Origin: Ideonella paludis
GTDB lineage: Bacteria > Pseudomonadota > Gammaproteobacteria > Burkholderiales > Burkholderiaceae_C
DNA: 64,000 nt
Direction: 5' to 3'
NCBI RefSeq assembly: GCF_018069865.1
Contig: NZ_JAGQDG010000003.1
Span: 186,001 to 250,000, forward strand
Made by a program: the position numbers and the translations under genes. The notes under the pieces were generated by a model. It saw only the letters and a list, made by a program, of their open reading frames with translations. It did no database searches and was not told where the DNA came from. This document shows, one piece after another, positions 32,585 to 43,070 of this stretch; the first letter of the stretch is position 1, and every line of letters starts with the position of its first letter.

Positions 32585-34138
32585 TTAGAGTTCGTCCACC
32601 TGCCCCCGCAACCACGCTGCCCGCTCTGAAATCGCCGCCCGCTCCTGGGGCTCAAATTTCTCCAACTGCCGCAGCACCATGCTCAAGCGCGGGTTGTGGG
32701 CAAACCGCTCGCGGTGCCGCTCAAAGAAATCCCAGTAGAGGGCATTGAAGGGGCAGGCTAGATCGCCGGTGCGGGCTTGGCGTTGGTAGGCGCAGCCTTG
32801 GCAGTAGTCGCTCATGCGGTGGATGTAGGCGGCGCTGGCCACATAGGGCTTGGTGGCCAGCAGGCCGCCATCGGCAAACTGGCTCATGCCCACGGTGTTG
32901 GGCAGCTCCACCCATTCAAAGGCGTCGATATAGACGCCCAAATACCACTGGTGCACGGCGGCAGGGTGGATGCCGGCCAGCAGGCAGAAGTTGCCGATGA
33001 CCATCAGGCGCTGGATGTGGTGGGCATAGGCCGTCTCTAGCGATTGGACTATGGCGGTGCGCAGGCAGCGCATCTGGGTCTGGCCCGTCCAGAACCAGGC
33101 GGGCAGCGGCGCGTGATGACCCAGCGCGTTGCGCTGTTCATAGCCCGGCATGTGGGCCCAGTAAATGCCGCGCACATACTCGCGCCAGCCCAGCACTTGG
33201 CGGATGAAGCCTTCGGTGGCGGCCAGGGGCGCAGCGCCGGACCGGTACGCAGCCTCTGCAGCTTGCACCACTTCGCGCGGGTTCAGCATTTTGGTGTTGA
33301 GCGCGAAGGACAGCAGGGAGTGAAACAGCCGGGGGCTCTGGCTGCTCATGGCGTCTTCATAGTCGCCGAAGTGGGGCAGGGTGTGGGTGACGAAGGCCTG
33401 CAGTTGGGCCAGGGCCTCGGCGCGGTTCAGCGGCCAGCGCAGGCTTTCAGCCTGGGGCTCGCCAAAGGTGGCCACACCGGCCTGCACCACGGTCTGCCAG
33501 AGCGCCGAATGGTCGTGGCTGGGGCGGCTGTCGGCGGGCGGTGCGGGGTGGCCCGGCCAGGGCTTGCGGTTCTCGGGGTCAAAGTTCCAGCGGCCGCCTT
33601 CGGGCTGGCCTTGGGCATCCAGCAGCACGCCGTGCTGCTGGCGCATGCGCCGATAAAAGGCTTCCATCAGCCAGCGCTGGCGGCCCTTGAACTGGGTGGC
33701 TAGATCCTCACGCTCGGTGTAGAAATGCGCGCTGCTGACCATGCTGCAGGCATGGGGCTGGGCGGCGCACCAGTGCTTGAGCTGCGCATCCAGCCGCCAC
33801 TCATCCGGCGCTTGGTACTCAAAGCAACTTGCCGAGTAGGCCTGCATCAGCGCGGCCAAGTTGTCGGGCAGCGTCTGGCGGTTGCTGGGGTCGTCCAGGG
33901 CCACATAGCGCACGCGGTGGCCCGCCTCGCGCAAGTGCCGCGCAAAGTCGCGCATGGCCGCCAGAATGGCCAGCACTTTCTGGGCATGGTGGCGCACATA
34001 GTCGGTTTCTTGCCGCACCTCCATCAAGACATAGACCACCTCGTCGTCGACCTGCTCAAACCAGGGGTGCAGGGGGTTGAGCTGGTCGCCCAGCACCAAG
34101 CGCAGGGTGTGGGCCGGCGTGGGGCGGCGCGGGCTCAT
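32585..34138 (-). CDS. Iron-sulfur cryptochrome/photolyase (prokaryotic 6-4 photolyase type)
   Basis: A 517-residue flavoprotein of the FeS-BCP group (PhrB/CryB), which repairs (6-4) photoproducts or acts as a photoreceptor. The N-terminal alpha/beta domain (LRLVLGDQLNPLHPW) holds the antenna; the C-terminal domain binds FAD and a 4Fe-4S cluster. Cys358, Cys446, Cys449 and Cys462 have the same spacing as the cluster ligands of Agrobacterium PhrB, so the cluster should be intact. The gene overlaps the upstream DUF2256 gene by 4 nt, a pairing often seen for this photolyase type. Confidence 0.93.
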   Translation of the reverse strand: MSPRRPTPAHTLRLVLGDQLNPLHPWFEQVDDEVVYVLMEVRQETDYVRHHAQKVLAILAAMRDFARHLREAGHRVRYVALDDPSNRQTLPDNLAALMQAYSASCFEYQAPDEWRLDAQLKHWCAAQPHACSMVSSAHFYTEREDLATQFKGRQRWLMEAFYRRMRQQHGVLLDAQGQPEGGRWNFDPENRKPWPGHPAPPADSRPSHDHSALWQTVVQAGVATFGEPQAESLRWPLNRAEALAQLQAFVTHTLPHFGDYEDAMSSQSPRLFHSLLSFALNTKMLNPREVVQAAEAAYRSGAAPLAATEGFIRQVLGWREYVRGIYWAHMPGYEQRNALGHHAPLPAWFWTGQTQMRCLRTAIVQSLETAYAHHIQRLMVIGNFCLLAGIHPAAVHQWYLGVYIDAFEWVELPNTVGMSQFADGGLLATKPYVASAAYIHRMSDYCQGCAYQRQARTGDLACPFNALYWDFFERHRERFAHNPRLSMVLRQLEKFEPQERAAISERAAWLRGQVDEL

Positions 34139-34299
34139 GGCTGCGGGCCTGGGGTGGATGAGCCGCGAGCGCGGCGGCAGCGCTCAGAGCAGTACTTCAC
34201 CTCGGTCCAGACTTTGGCCCATTTTTTGCGCCACACCATGGGCAGGCCGCAGTGGGCGCAGGGCTTCTGGGGCAGGTCGGCCTTGTGCTTCATGCGCAT
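34135..34299 (-). CDS. DUF2256 small zinc-ribbon-like protein
   Basis: A 54-residue protein, MRMKHKADLPQKPCAHCGLP onward, with a CxxC (CAHC) and a CxxxC (CSERC) pair that should bind one zinc. The WRKKWAKVW segment is the DUF2256 hallmark. It often sits beside or fused to cryptochrome/photolyase genes; function unknown. ATGA overlap with the photolyase gene and only 2 nt to the second photolyase gene indicate a tight operon. Confidence 0.88.
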   Translation of the reverse strand: MRMKHKADLPQKPCAHCGLPMVWRKKWAKVWTEVKYCSERCRRARGSSTPGPQP

Positions 34300-34301
34300 G
34301 G

Positions 34302-35963
34302 TCAAAAGTCCAAGGTTTGTTGCACGGCTTCAGGGGCCGAAGAGCGCCTGCGACGTGTGCCGGGCGCTGCATCCAGCCGGTCCCGCAGCGGGCCGCGCGA
34401 GCCGTGCTTGTCGACGATGGCCGCACGTGCGGCGCGCACCTCGGGCTGGGCGCGCAGCGTATGCACGCGGGCCTTGGCCTCGCGGGTGGCCGTGCTCAAG
34501 TCCACCAGAGGCACGGGGATGTCCACTCCCACCTGCACGCCGCAATGGGCTTGCACACTGGCGGGCATGCGCCAGGGCTCCAGCAGCCAGGTGTCGGGCA
34601 CGCGGCGCAGGGCCGGCAGCCAGCGGCGCACAAAGTGGCCGTGGGGGTCGTGGTCTTGGGCTTGCTTGAGGGGGTTGTAGACCCGCGTGGTGTTGATGCC
34701 GGTGGTGCCGGCCTGCATTTGCATCTGGCTCCAGTGGATGCCGGGCTCGTAGTCCAAAAACTCACGCGCCAGCCACAGGCCCACCGGCCGCCAATGCAGC
34801 CACAAGGCATAGCTGGCCACCGAGACCAACATCGCCCGCATCCGAAAATTGAGCCAGCCGGTGTGGTGCAGCATGGCCACGCAGGCATCCACCAGCGGCC
34901 AGCCGGTGCGGCCATTCATCAGGGCTTGCAGGCGGACGGGGTCGGCCACCTCATCGCGCAGGCCGTCGTAGCCACGGTGCAGATTGCGCCACTCCAGCTC
35001 GGGCTCAGACTCTAGCTTCTGGATGAAGTGACAGTGCCAGTGCAAGCGGCTCATAAAAGCCTGTAAGCCGCGCTGCTGGCGCTGGCCACTGGTGGAGCTG
35101 AGCTGGGCCATGCGCCGCTGGGTGGCTTGCACCACTTCGCGCAGGCCCAGGCATCCCCAGGCCAGATAGGGCGAGAGTCGGGAGCAGGCGCTGGGGGCTG
35201 AGAGCGGCGAGGAGATGCCGCCCCGGTAGTCGCCGCAGCGCTCGGCCAAGAAGTCGGTCAACACCTGCAGCCCGGCCCGCCGCCCACCGAGCTGCCGGGC
35301 GGGCGGCTGGTGCGACCCCAGGCCCAGATCGGTGGGGCTGGGCCAAGGCCCGCCTGCCCAGGGCATCGTCTGCCTGTGGAGGCCGATCTCTGGGAGTGCT
35401 GTCAGACCTCTCAGGCTGCTGTCCTGAGAGACCGTCAGCCCTCTCAGGCTGCTGTCCTGAGAGACCGTCAGCCCTCTCAGGCTGCCGGGGGCCGGCGCGG
35501 GCAAGGTCGCCTGCCCCATGTGTTGCTGCCAGCGGGTGGCCCAGTGATCGCGGTTTTTCAGGCGTCGCACCACGCCATGCTGGGCAAACTCGTGCCACGC
35601 CACGCTGCGGCTGCGGCACCACTGGCCCACGGCCCGGTCGCGGGCATAGCTGGTGGCATTGCCGGTCTCCTCGTGGGAGAACAGGGCCTCAAACGGCTGG
35701 GCCGACCACAGCGCTTCCAAGACCTCCACCATCTCGCCCACGGCCAGGTGCAGGGGCACGCCGGCGCGCTGCAGTTGACGCTGCAGGTCGGCCACGCATT
35801 CTTGCCAGAAGGCATAGTGCTGCAAAGAAGCGTCCTCCTGGGCCCAGAGCGTCGGCTCCACCACCACCAGGGCCAAGAGCGGGCCGCGCGCGGCGGCCTG
35901 CATCAGCGGGGCATGGTCATGCACCCGCAGGTCGCGTTTGAACCAGACGACGCTGGTGCTCAT
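34302..35963 (-). CDS. Deoxyribodipyrimidine photolyase/cryptochrome family protein
   Basis: A 553-residue photolyase-family flavoprotein. It starts MSTSVVWFKRDLRVHDHAPL, the classical N-terminus of the antenna domain; the open frame extends upstream into the SDR gene but without family sequence. The FAD-binding domain has GRTGWPLVDACVAMLHHTGWLNFRMRAMLVS and GIHWSQMQMQAGTTG. In the linker between the domains (about residues 158-186) an 11-residue unit (SLRGLTVSQDS) is repeated, caused by a 33-bp palindromic tandem repeat in the DNA. Most likely repairs cyclobutane dimers; the exact class is uncertain. Confidence 0.9.
   Translation of the reverse strand: MSTSVVWFKRDLRVHDHAPLMQAAARGPLLALVVVEPTLWAQEDASLQHYAFWQECVADLQRQLQRAGVPLHLAVGEMVEVLEALWSAQPFEALFSHEETGNATSYARDRAVGQWCRSRSVAWHEFAQHGVVRRLKNRDHWATRWQQHMGQATLPAPAPGSLRGLTVSQDSSLRGLTVSQDSSLRGLTALPEIGLHRQTMPWAGGPWPSPTDLGLGSHQPPARQLGGRRAGLQVLTDFLAERCGDYRGGISSPLSAPSACSRLSPYLAWGCLGLREVVQATQRRMAQLSSTSGQRQQRGLQAFMSRLHWHCHFIQKLESEPELEWRNLHRGYDGLRDEVADPVRLQALMNGRTGWPLVDACVAMLHHTGWLNFRMRAMLVSVASYALWLHWRPVGLWLAREFLDYEPGIHWSQMQMQAGTTGINTTRVYNPLKQAQDHDPHGHFVRRWLPALRRVPDTWLLEPWRMPASVQAHCGVQVGVDIPVPLVDLSTATREAKARVHTLRAQPEVRAARAAIVDKHGSRGPLRDRLDAAPGTRRRRSSAPEAVQQTLDF
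35408..35481. repeat. 33-bp palindromic tandem repeat inside the photolyase gene
   Basis: Two complete 33-bp units starting at 35408 and 35441, plus the first arm of a third at 35474. Each complete unit contains an inverted repeat: CTCTCAGG, a 7-nt loop (CTGCTGT), and CCTGAGAG. Unit length is a multiple of three, so the reading frame stays open and adds 11 residues per copy in the interdomain linker. The copies are identical, which suggests recent expansion. Confidence 0.85.
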
Positions 35964-35976
35964 GGCATGGCGCGCT

Positions 35977-36690
35977 CTACCAGGGCAAGGCCTGGCCGTC
36001 ATAGGCGAAGAAGCCGCCCGACTGCTCAGGCCGCAGGCCATCCAACACTCGCAGCATGTCGGCCACCGCATGCTCGGCAGGGCGGCCGATTTCTGCGCCG
36101 TTGAACGGGGCCGAGAGGGCCGAGGTGACGGTGCCGGGGTGCAGGGCCACCAGCACGGCCTGGGGCTGGCTGCGCGCCACTTCAATGGCCGCCGTCTTGA
36201 CCAGCATATTGAGCCCGGCCTTGGAGGCGCGATAGCTGTACCAGCCGCCCAGGCGGTTATCGCCTATGCTGCCCACCTTGGCCGAGAGGAAGGCCATCAC
36301 CGCCCGTTCGCGACACAGCAGCGGCACAAAGTGCGCCAACACCAAGGCGGGGCCGATGGTGTTGATGCGAAAGACCTCGCTCATCTGCGTGGTGTTGAGC
36401 TGGGCCAGGCGCTTCTCTGGCCCGCCGCTGGCCGTGTGCAAGACGCCAGCCGCATGCACGATCACCTGAAACGGCCCCAAGGCTTTGAGCTGCTGGGCGG
36501 CCTGGGCCACGCTGGCGTCGTCCACCAAGTCCAGTGCGGGTGTGGAGTGCCGATGCAGCCCGATCACCTGCGCACAGCGCGGGTCGGCCCGCAGCGCCTC
36601 GACAAAAGCGTTGCCGATGGCGCCGCTGGCCCCAATGACGAGAGCACGATAACCCTCAGGCAGTGAGGGCAGCACGGAGAAGTCGCTCAC
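35977..36690 (-). CDS. Short-chain dehydrogenase/reductase
   Basis: A Rossmann-fold oxidoreductase of about 237 residues. The cofactor loop ALVIGASGAIGNAF, the HAAGVLH segment, the active-site YSYRASKAG (Tyr-x3-Lys) and LHPGTVTSAL are all present. The GTG at 36690, after AAGG, was chosen because it clears the lipocalin stop; an ATG at 36729 would add 13 residues and overlap that gene. SDRs of this type recur in proteobacterial photolyase/lipocalin clusters induced by light or singlet oxygen. Substrate unknown. Confidence 0.85.
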   Translation of the reverse strand: MSDFSVLPSLPEGYRALVIGASGAIGNAFVEALRADPRCAQVIGLHRHSTPALDLVDDASVAQAAQQLKALGPFQVIVHAAGVLHTASGGPEKRLAQLNTTQMSEVFRINTIGPALVLAHFVPLLCRERAVMAFLSAKVGSIGDNRLGGWYSYRASKAGLNMLVKTAAIEVARSQPQAVLVALHPGTVTSALSAPFNGAEIGRPAEHAVADMLRVLDGLRPEQSGGFFAYDGQALPW

Positions 36691-36703
36691 GGTGGGTTCG
36701 CCT

Positions 36704-37255
36704 TCAAGGCTTGGGGTCTTGGCGCTCATGGCTGACCCAAATCAGGGCCTCGGGTGCAATGCCTAGCGCCTGGATGCGTGCCGTCAGCGCTTGCCGCAAC
36801 TCGGGGCTCAAGGTGCGCTCGCGGGTCAAGATCCAGGCATAGCTGCGGTCGGGGCCCACCACGATGGACCAGCGGTAGTCGGCGTCCAAAGCCGCCACGT
36901 GGTAGCCGCCGTAGAAGGGGCCGAAGAAGGAGACCTTGAGCGAGCCGGTGCTGGGGGCGCCGGTGAACAGCGCCCGGCCCTCGGCCTCGCGCCAAGCCCC
37001 CTTGGCGGTGTCGAAGCCCCGGTTCAGCACACGCACGCTGCCGTCCGGCAGCAGGGTGTAGGTGGCGCTCACGTCCGTCATGCCGCGCTCAAAGCGGTGG
37101 TCCAGCCGCGCGGCTTCAAACCAACGGCCTTGGTAGCGCGCCACGTCAAACGGTGTGACGGCCACGATGCCCTCGGGCGGGGTGGTGGCGGCGCAGCCAG
37201 CCAGGCCCACTGCAAGGGTCGCGAGGAGGGCGCGTCTCAGCGGCATGTGGTGCAT
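36704..37255 (-). CDS. blc: Outer membrane lipoprotein of the bacterial lipocalin (Blc) family
   Basis: A lipocalin of about 183 residues, with a lipoprotein signal peptide ending in the lipobox LAGC. The Blc signature YQGRWFEAARLDHRFERG is followed by the strand motifs up to WILTRERTLS. Family members bind fatty acids and lysophospholipids and may help after membrane damage. Start codons at 37255 and 37246 are both possible. It is the first gene of the photolyase operon; no canonical promoter was found in the gap to uvrA. Confidence 0.92.
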   Translation of the reverse strand: MHHMPLRRALLATLAVGLAGCAATTPPEGIVAVTPFDVARYQGRWFEAARLDHRFERGMTDVSATYTLLPDGSVRVLNRGFDTAKGAWREAEGRALFTGAPSTGSLKVSFFGPFYGGYHVAALDADYRWSIVVGPDRSYAWILTRERTLSPELRQALTARIQALGIAPEALIWVSHERQDPKP

Positions 37256-37404
37256 ATTGAACTCATTAGTCACAAAATAAACCACATAGTATCAGTGCTT
37301 GGCAAGTGCTGCAGAGTGCAGGGCCGGGGATTGCGCCGAAGCCCGCCCGCGCGAGGGCTGGATCGTGTCAACATAGCGGGTTCCACTCCGCCAAAACCCC
37401 TGCT

Positions 37405-40400
37405 ATGTCCTCTGGCCTGATCCGTATCCGTGGTGCTCGTCAGCACAACTTGAAGAACCTGGACCTGGACATCCGCACGGGGGAGATGACCGTGGTCACC
37501 GGGCCCAGCGGCTCGGGCAAGTCCAGCCTGGTGTTCGACACCCTGTATGCCGAAGGCCAGCGCCGCTATGTCGAGACCTTCTCGGCCTATGCCCGGCAGT
37601 TTTTGGACCGCATGGACCGCCCTGCGGTGGACCGCGTGGACGGCGTGCCCCCGGCGATTGCGATTGACCAGACCAACCCGGTGCGCACCAGCCGCTCCAC
37701 CGTGGGCACGATGACGGAGTTGAACGACCACCTCAAGCTCCTCTTCGCCCGGGCCGCTCAACTCTTTGACCAAGACACCGCGCTGCCCGTGCGGCATGAC
37801 ACGCCTGAGACCATTTATGCCGACTTGCAGGCACGGGCGCTCATAGCCAACGACCCACGCTTGATCTTCACCTTTGCGGTGGAGCTGCCCGCCAACACCA
37901 CGGCTGAGCAACTGGAGCAGTGGCTGCAGGCCAGCGGCTTTGCGCGGGTGCAGGCGGAACGCGTCGTCGGCGATAAGAAAGTCCTTGATGTGGTGGCGGA
38001 CCGCTTCCGCCTCGGCAACGCTGAGCGGGTGCGGGTGATGGAGGCCATTGAGCTGGCGCTGAAGCGCGGCCAGGGCCGGCTCACCGTCTATGCCCTCGGT
38101 GAGGGCGATGCCACCGATTTCTGGCGTTATTCCACCGGCCTGCATTGCCCCGAGAGCGACCGCCGTTACGGCGAGCCGCAACCTGCGCTGTTCAGCTTCA
38201 ACTCGGCCTATGGCGCCTGCGAGACCTGCCGTGGCTTTGGCCGGGTGATTGGCGTGGACTTTGGCCTGGTGATCCCCGATGAGCGCAAGACTTTGCGCAA
38301 CGGTGCTATCAAGCCGCTGCAAACCCCGGCGTGGAAGGAATGCCAGGACGACCTGGTGAAGTACGCGGGCGAGGCCGGCATCCCGCGCGACACGCCCTGG
38401 GCCCAGCTCACGGCCGCGCAGCGCGAGTGGGTGCTGGAAGGCTCACCGAACTGGACGGGCAATTGGAACAAGCAGTGGTATGGCGTGCGCCGCTTCTTCG
38501 AGTACCTGGAGAGCAAGGCCTACAAAATGCACATCCGGGTGCTGCTGTCCAAGTACCGCAGCTACACCCCTTGCGGCACCTGCGGCGGGGCACGCCTCAA
38601 GCTCGAAGCCCTGCTGTGGCGCTTGGGCTCTAAAGCCAATGCGGATGCCGTGCTGCCGCCCGAGCAGCGCAAGCTGCCGCTGGGTGCCGCCTGGAGCGCG
38701 GAGCAATTGCAGGCACTGCCAGGCTTGAACCTGCACGACCTGATGCTGCTGCCCATCAGCCGCCTGCGCCGCTTTTTTGATGAATTGACCCTACCGGACG
38801 TCCTGCGCGACGAGGCCCTGAAGTTGTTGTTAGAAGAGGTGCGCACCCGCATCAAGTACCTTTGCGATGTGGGCCTGGGCTATCTGACGCTGGACCGCCA
38901 AAGCCGCACGCTCAGCGGCGGCGAGGTGCAGCGCATCAACCTGACCACGGCGCTGGGCACCTCGCTGGTCAACACCTTGTTTGTGCTGGACGAGCCCAGC
39001 ATTGGCCTGCACCCGCGTGACATGAACCGCATCGTGCAGGCCATGCACCGCCTGCGCGACGCCGGCAACACCCTGGTGGTGGTGGAGCATGACCCTGCCG
39101 TGATGCTGGCCGGCGACCGCCTGATCGACATGGGCCCCGGCCCCGGCGAGAAAGGCGGCCAGATCGTGTTTGACGGCGGCCCCGAAGCCGCCCGCGATGC
39201 CGACACACTGACCGGCGCCTACTTGGGCGCGCGCAAGGTGGTGGGCCTGGGTTTCAAGCGCTTTGTCGATGAGGCCACGCCCAAGCTGATCTTGCAAGGC
39301 GCACGCCAGAACAACTTGCGCAACCTGACCGTGGCCTTCCCGCTGCAGCGGCTGACGGTGGTGACGGGCGTCTCCGGCTCGGGCAAGAGCACCTTGGTGC
39401 AAGACGTGCTGGTGCCGGCGCTGTTCCGCCACTTTGGCCATGCCACGGAGACGCCGGGCACCTTTGACCAACTGCTGGGCGCCGACCATCTGGCCGACGC
39501 GGTGTTTGTGGACCAAAGCCCCATCGGCAAAACGGCCCGGTCCAACCCCGCCAGCTATGTGGGCGCGTTTGACGAGATCCGCAAGCTCTTTGCCGTGGCC
39601 CCGCTGGCACAAGAGCGCAACTACACCGCGGGCATGTTCAGCTTCAATGCGGGCGATGGCCGCTGCCCCACCTGCGGCGGCTCGGGCTTTGAGCATGTGG
39701 AGATGCAGTTCCTCTCTGACGTCTACCTGCGCTGCCCCGATTGCGATGGGCGCCGCTACCGGGCGGAGTTGCTGGAGGTCAAGATCGAGCGTGGTGACAA
39801 GAGTTTGTCCATCGCCGATGTGCTGGACCTGACCGTGTCCGAAGCCGTCAAAGCCTTTGCGGGCGACCGCGAGGTGCTGCGCACCTTGCAGCCGATTGTG
39901 GACGTGGGCCTGGACTATGTGCGGCTGGGCCAGCCTGTGCCCACGCTGTCCGGTGGCGAAGCCCAACGCCTGAAGCTGGCCGGCTTCTTGGCCGAGGCGG
40001 CCGCCTCGCCGCGCCAGGCCGTGGCCAAAAAGGGCGTGCTCTATGTGTTTGACGAGCCCACCACCGGCCTGCACTTTGACGACATCGCCAAGCTGATGCG
40101 CGCCCTGCGCAAGCTTTTGGAAGCCGGCCACTCGCTGCTGGTGATTGAGCACAACCTGGATGTGATCCGCGCAGCCGATTGGCTGATCGACCTGGGGCCG
40201 GAGGGCGGCGATGAGGGCGGCGCGCTGGTGGCCGAGGGCACGCCCGAGGCGATGCGCGAGCACCCCACCTCGCACACCGGCCGGGCGCTGCGCGAATACG
40301 ATGGCGCACTTCGGGCGGCTGAGAAAACCGCCGACGGCGCCTACCTGGGCGCTGTGGTGCGCGAGCGGGCGGTGGCCGACGACGCCATCCGCATCGTCAA

Positions 40401-43056
40401 CGCCCGCGAGCACAACCTCAAAGCGCTGAATGTGGACATTCCGCGCGGCCAGTTCACGGTGGTCACCGGGGTGTCGGGCTCGGGTAAATCAACCTTGGCT
40501 TTTGACATCTTGTTCAACGAGGGCCAGCGCCGCTACTTGGAGAGCTTGAACGCCTACGCTCGCTCCATCGTGCAGCCGGCCGGCCGGCCCGAGGTGGACG
40601 CCGTCTGGGGCATTCCGCCCACGGTGGCGATTGAGCAGCGCCTCTCCCGCGGGGGCCGCAAGAGCACGGTGGCCACCACCACCGAGGTTTGGCATTTCCT
40701 GCGCCTGTTGTGGGTCAAGCTGGGCCTGCAGCATTGCGTGCATGACGGCGCGCCCGTGCGCCCGCAGTCGGTGGAGAGCATTGCGGCGCAGATCCTGCGC
40801 GACCACAGAGGCCAGCACATTGGCTTGCTCGCACCGCTGGTGGTGAACCGCAAGGGCCTCTATACCGACCTGGCCAAATGGGCCAAGGGCAAGGGCTACA
40901 CGCATTTGCGAGTGGATGGCGAGTTCACCCCCGTGGCGCCGTGGCCCAAGTTGGACCGCTTCAAAGAACACACGCTGGAGCTGCCGGTGGGCGACCTGCA
41001 AGTGCGACCCGAGAACGAAGCCGAGCTGCGCCACTTGCTGGCGCTGGCGCTGGATGTGGGCAAGGGCGTGATGCACCTGCTCTCGCCCTTGGACGGCTTG
41101 GCCGGTAAGTTGGCCGCAGGCGCCAGCACCGTAGGCTTGGGCGAGGTCAAGGTCTTCTCCACCAAGCGGGCCTGCCCGCAGTGCGGCACCAGCTACCCCG
41201 AGCTGGACCCGCGCATGTTCAGCTACAACTCCAAGCATGGCTGGTGCGGCACCTGCGTGGGCACCGGCTTGGCGCTGACGCGCGAGCAGCGCAAAGCCTT
41301 TGACGACAGCGTGCGCGACGACGACAACAAGGGCCGGGAGCAGAGCTTTGCCGCCGAGGAGCCCGAGGTCGAAGGCATTGCCGGCGAGCCCTGCCCCGAC
41401 TGCCACGGCGCCCGCCTGAACCCCGCCGCGCGCGGCGTGAGCTTCAACGGCAAAGGCATCCACGAGGTGGCGGCCTGGTCGGTGCAAGAGGCCCGTGCTT
41501 GGGTGGCTTCGCTGCACCTAGAGGGCCGTGATGCAGGCATTGCCCGCGACGTGATCACCGAGATTCAAGGGCGCCTGGAGTTCCTCGAGGAAGTGGGCTT
41601 GAGCTATCTGACGCTGGACCGCGCCGCGCCCACTTTGTCGGGCGGCGAGGCCCAGCGCATCCGTCTGGCCGCTCAGTTGGGCAGCAATTTGCAGGGCGTG
41701 TGCTACGTGCTGGACGAGCCCACCATTGGCCTGCATGCACGCGACAACACCATCTTGCTCAAGGCCTTGCAACGCCTGAGCGACCAGGGCAACACCTTGG
41801 TGGTGGTGGAGCATGACGAAGACACCATCCGCCGGGCGGACCACCTGATCGACATTGGCCCCGGTGCCGGCCGGCGCGGTGGTGAGGTGGTGGCGCAGGG
41901 CAGCCCGGCCGAGGTGGCTGCCAACCCGGCCTCGCTGACGGGCCGCTTTTTGCAGCATCCGCTCAAGCACCCCTTGCACGCGCGCCGTGAGGTGAGCGCT
42001 GAGACCCCTGCCCTGCAACTGCGCGGTGCCCATCTGCACAACCTGCAGCAGGTGAATGTGGACGTGCCGCTGCAGCGCTTGGTGGCGGTGACGGGGGTGT
42101 CGGGCTCGGGCAAGTCCACCTTGGCACGCGACGTGCTGCTGGCCAATGTGGCCGCGCTGGTGGCCGCCAAAGGGCGCAAGCCCGATGAGAGCGCAGCGGG
42201 CTCGGTGCTGCTGAGCGGCTGCCAAGCCTTGAGCGGCTGGGGCACGGTGGACCGCGTGCTGGAAGTGGACCAAACGCCGATTGGCAAAACCCCGCGCTCC
42301 TGCCCCGCCACCTACATCGGCTTTTGGGACACCATTCGCAAGCTCTTCACCGAGACCTTAGAGGCCAAGGCCCGGGGCTACACCGCGGCGCGCTTCTCCT
42401 TCAACACCGGGCAAGGCCGCTGCCCGGCCTGCGAGGGCCAAGGCATGCGCACCATCGAGATGAGCTTTTTGCCCGATGTGAAGGTGCCTTGCGATGTCTG
42501 CCACGGCCAGCGCTTCAATGCCGAGACCCTGGCTGTCACCTGGCGCGGCAAAAGCATTGGCGATGTGCTGAGCATGGAGGTGGACGAAGCAGTGGACTTC
42601 TTCGCCTCCATGCCCACCATTGCCCACCCGCTTCAATTGCTGAAAGACGTGGGCCTGGGTTATCTGACCCTGGGCCAGCCCAGCCCCACGCTGAGCGGCG
42701 GAGAGGCTCAACGCATCAAATTAGTGACCGAGTTGAGCAAGGTGAGGGATGACGTGACGAGGCGCGGCCAAAAGGCACCGCATACGCTCTATGTGCTGGA
42801 CGAACCCACCGTGGGCCTGCACATGGCCGATGTGGAGCGCCTGATCCATGTGCTGCACCGCTTGGTGGATGGCGGCCACAGCGTGGTGGTGATCGAGCAC
42901 GACTTGGACGTCATCGCCGAGGCCGACTGGGTGCTGGACCTGGGGCCGGAAGGCGGCACCGGCGGTGGCCGGGTGGTCTGCGCCGGCACGCCGGAGACCT
43001 TGGTCAAACTGGGCACGCACACGGGCGTGGCCATCCAGCCCGTGCTGGCCCGCTGA
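37405..43056 (+). CDS. uvrA: Double-length UvrA excinuclease subunit
   Basis: A 1883-residue protein, twice the usual UvrA length of about 940. It is made of two UvrA-like halves joined head to tail. Four Walker A motifs are seen near residues 31, 655, 1023 and 1565, and four LSGGE signatures near 502, 848, 1410 and 1762, each followed by DEP. Zinc-finger cysteines occur in both halves (near 753 and 1672, e.g. CPACEG...CDVC). UvrA recognises DNA lesions and loads UvrB. Such long forms exist in several proteobacteria beside a normal uvrA; whether this organism has another copy is not visible here. Start at [19 protein letters not shown]. No ribosome binding site is obvious. Confidence 0.92.
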   Translation: MSSGLIRIRGARQHNLKNLDLDIRTGEMTVVTGPSGSGKSSLVFDTLYAEGQRRYVETFSAYARQFLDRMDRPAVDRVDGVPPAIAIDQTNPVRTSRSTVGTMTELNDHLKLLFARAAQLFDQDTALPVRHDTPETIYADLQARALIANDPRLIFTFAVELPANTTAEQLEQWLQASGFARVQAERVVGDKKVLDVVADRFRLGNAERVRVMEAIELALKRGQGRLTVYALGEGDATDFWRYSTGLHCPESDRRYGEPQPALFSFNSAYGACETCRGFGRVIGVDFGLVIPDERKTLRNGAIKPLQTPAWKECQDDLVKYAGEAGIPRDTPWAQLTAAQREWVLEGSPNWTGNWNKQWYGVRRFFEYLESKAYKMHIRVLLSKYRSYTPCGTCGGARLKLEALLWRLGSKANADAVLPPEQRKLPLGAAWSAEQLQALPGLNLHDLMLLPISRLRRFFDELTLPDVLRDEALKLLLEEVRTRIKYLCDVGLGYLTLDRQSRTLSGGEVQRINLTTALGTSLVNTLFVLDEPSIGLHPRDMNRIVQAMHRLRDAGNTLVVVEHDPAVMLAGDRLIDMGPGPGEKGGQIVFDGGPEAARDADTLTGAYLGARKVVGLGFKRFVDEATPKLILQGARQNNLRNLTVAFPLQRLTVVTGVSGSGKSTLVQDVLVPALFRHFGHATETPGTFDQLLGADHLADAVFVDQSPIGKTARSNPASYVGAFDEIRKLFAVAPLAQERNYTAGMFSFNAGDGRCPTCGGSGFEHVEMQFLSDVYLRCPDCDGRRYRAELLEVKIERGDKSLSIADVLDLTVSEAVKAFAGDREVLRTLQPIVDVGLDYVRLGQPVPTLSGGEAQRLKLAGFLAEAAASPRQAVAKKGVLYVFDEPTTGLHFDDIAKLMRALRKLLEAGHSLLVIEHNLDVIRAADWLIDLGPEGGDEGGALVAEGTPEAMREHPTSHTGRALREYDGALRAAEKTADGAYLGAVVRERAVADDAIRIVNAREHNLKALNVDIPRGQFTVVTGVSGSGKSTLAFDILFNEGQRRYLESLNAYARSIVQPAGRPEVDAVWGIPPTVAIEQRLSRGGRKSTVATTTEVWHFLRLLWVKLGLQHCVHDGAPVRPQSVESIAAQILRDHRGQHIGLLAPLVVNRKGLYTDLAKWAKGKGYTHLRVDGEFTPVAPWPKLDRFKEHTLELPVGDLQVRPENEAELRHLLALALDVGKGVMHLLSPLDGLAGKLAAGASTVGLGEVKVFSTKRACPQCGTSYPELDPRMFSYNSKHGWCGTCVGTGLALTREQRKAFDDSVRDDDNKGREQSFAAEEPEVEGIAGEPCPDCHGARLNPAARGVSFNGKGIHEVAAWSVQEARAWVASLHLEGRDAGIARDVITEIQGRLEFLEEVGLSYLTLDRAAPTLSGGEAQRIRLAAQLGSNLQGVCYVLDEPTIGLHARDNTILLKALQRLSDQGNTLVVVEHDEDTIRRADHLIDIGPGAGRRGGEVVAQGSPAEVAANPASLTGRFLQHPLKHPLHARREVSAETPALQLRGAHLHNLQQVNVDVPLQRLVAVTGVSGSGKSTLARDVLLANVAALVAAKGRKPDESAAGSVLLSGCQALSGWGTVDRVLEVDQTPIGKTPRSCPATYIGFWDTIRKLFTETLEAKARGYTAARFSFNTGQGRCPACEGQGMRTIEMSFLPDVKVPCDVCHGQRFNAETLAVTWRGKSIGDVLSMEVDEAVDFFASMPTIAHPLQLLKDVGLGYLTLGQPSPTLSGGEAQRIKLVTELSKVRDDVTRRGQKAPHTLYVLDEPTVGLHMADVERLIHVLHRLVDGGHSVVVIEHDLDVIAEADWVLDLGPEGGTGGGRVVCAGTPETLVKLGTHTGVAIQPVLAR

Positions 43057-43070
43057 AAGGACAACAAGAC

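Noticed and set aside
35408-35481. CRISPR-like short repeats
   Set aside because: The units are directly tandem without unique spacers and lie in a coding region.
38830-40413. 527-codon open frame on the minus strand within uvrA
   Set aside because: Antisense to conserved UvrA motifs; no recognisable protein.
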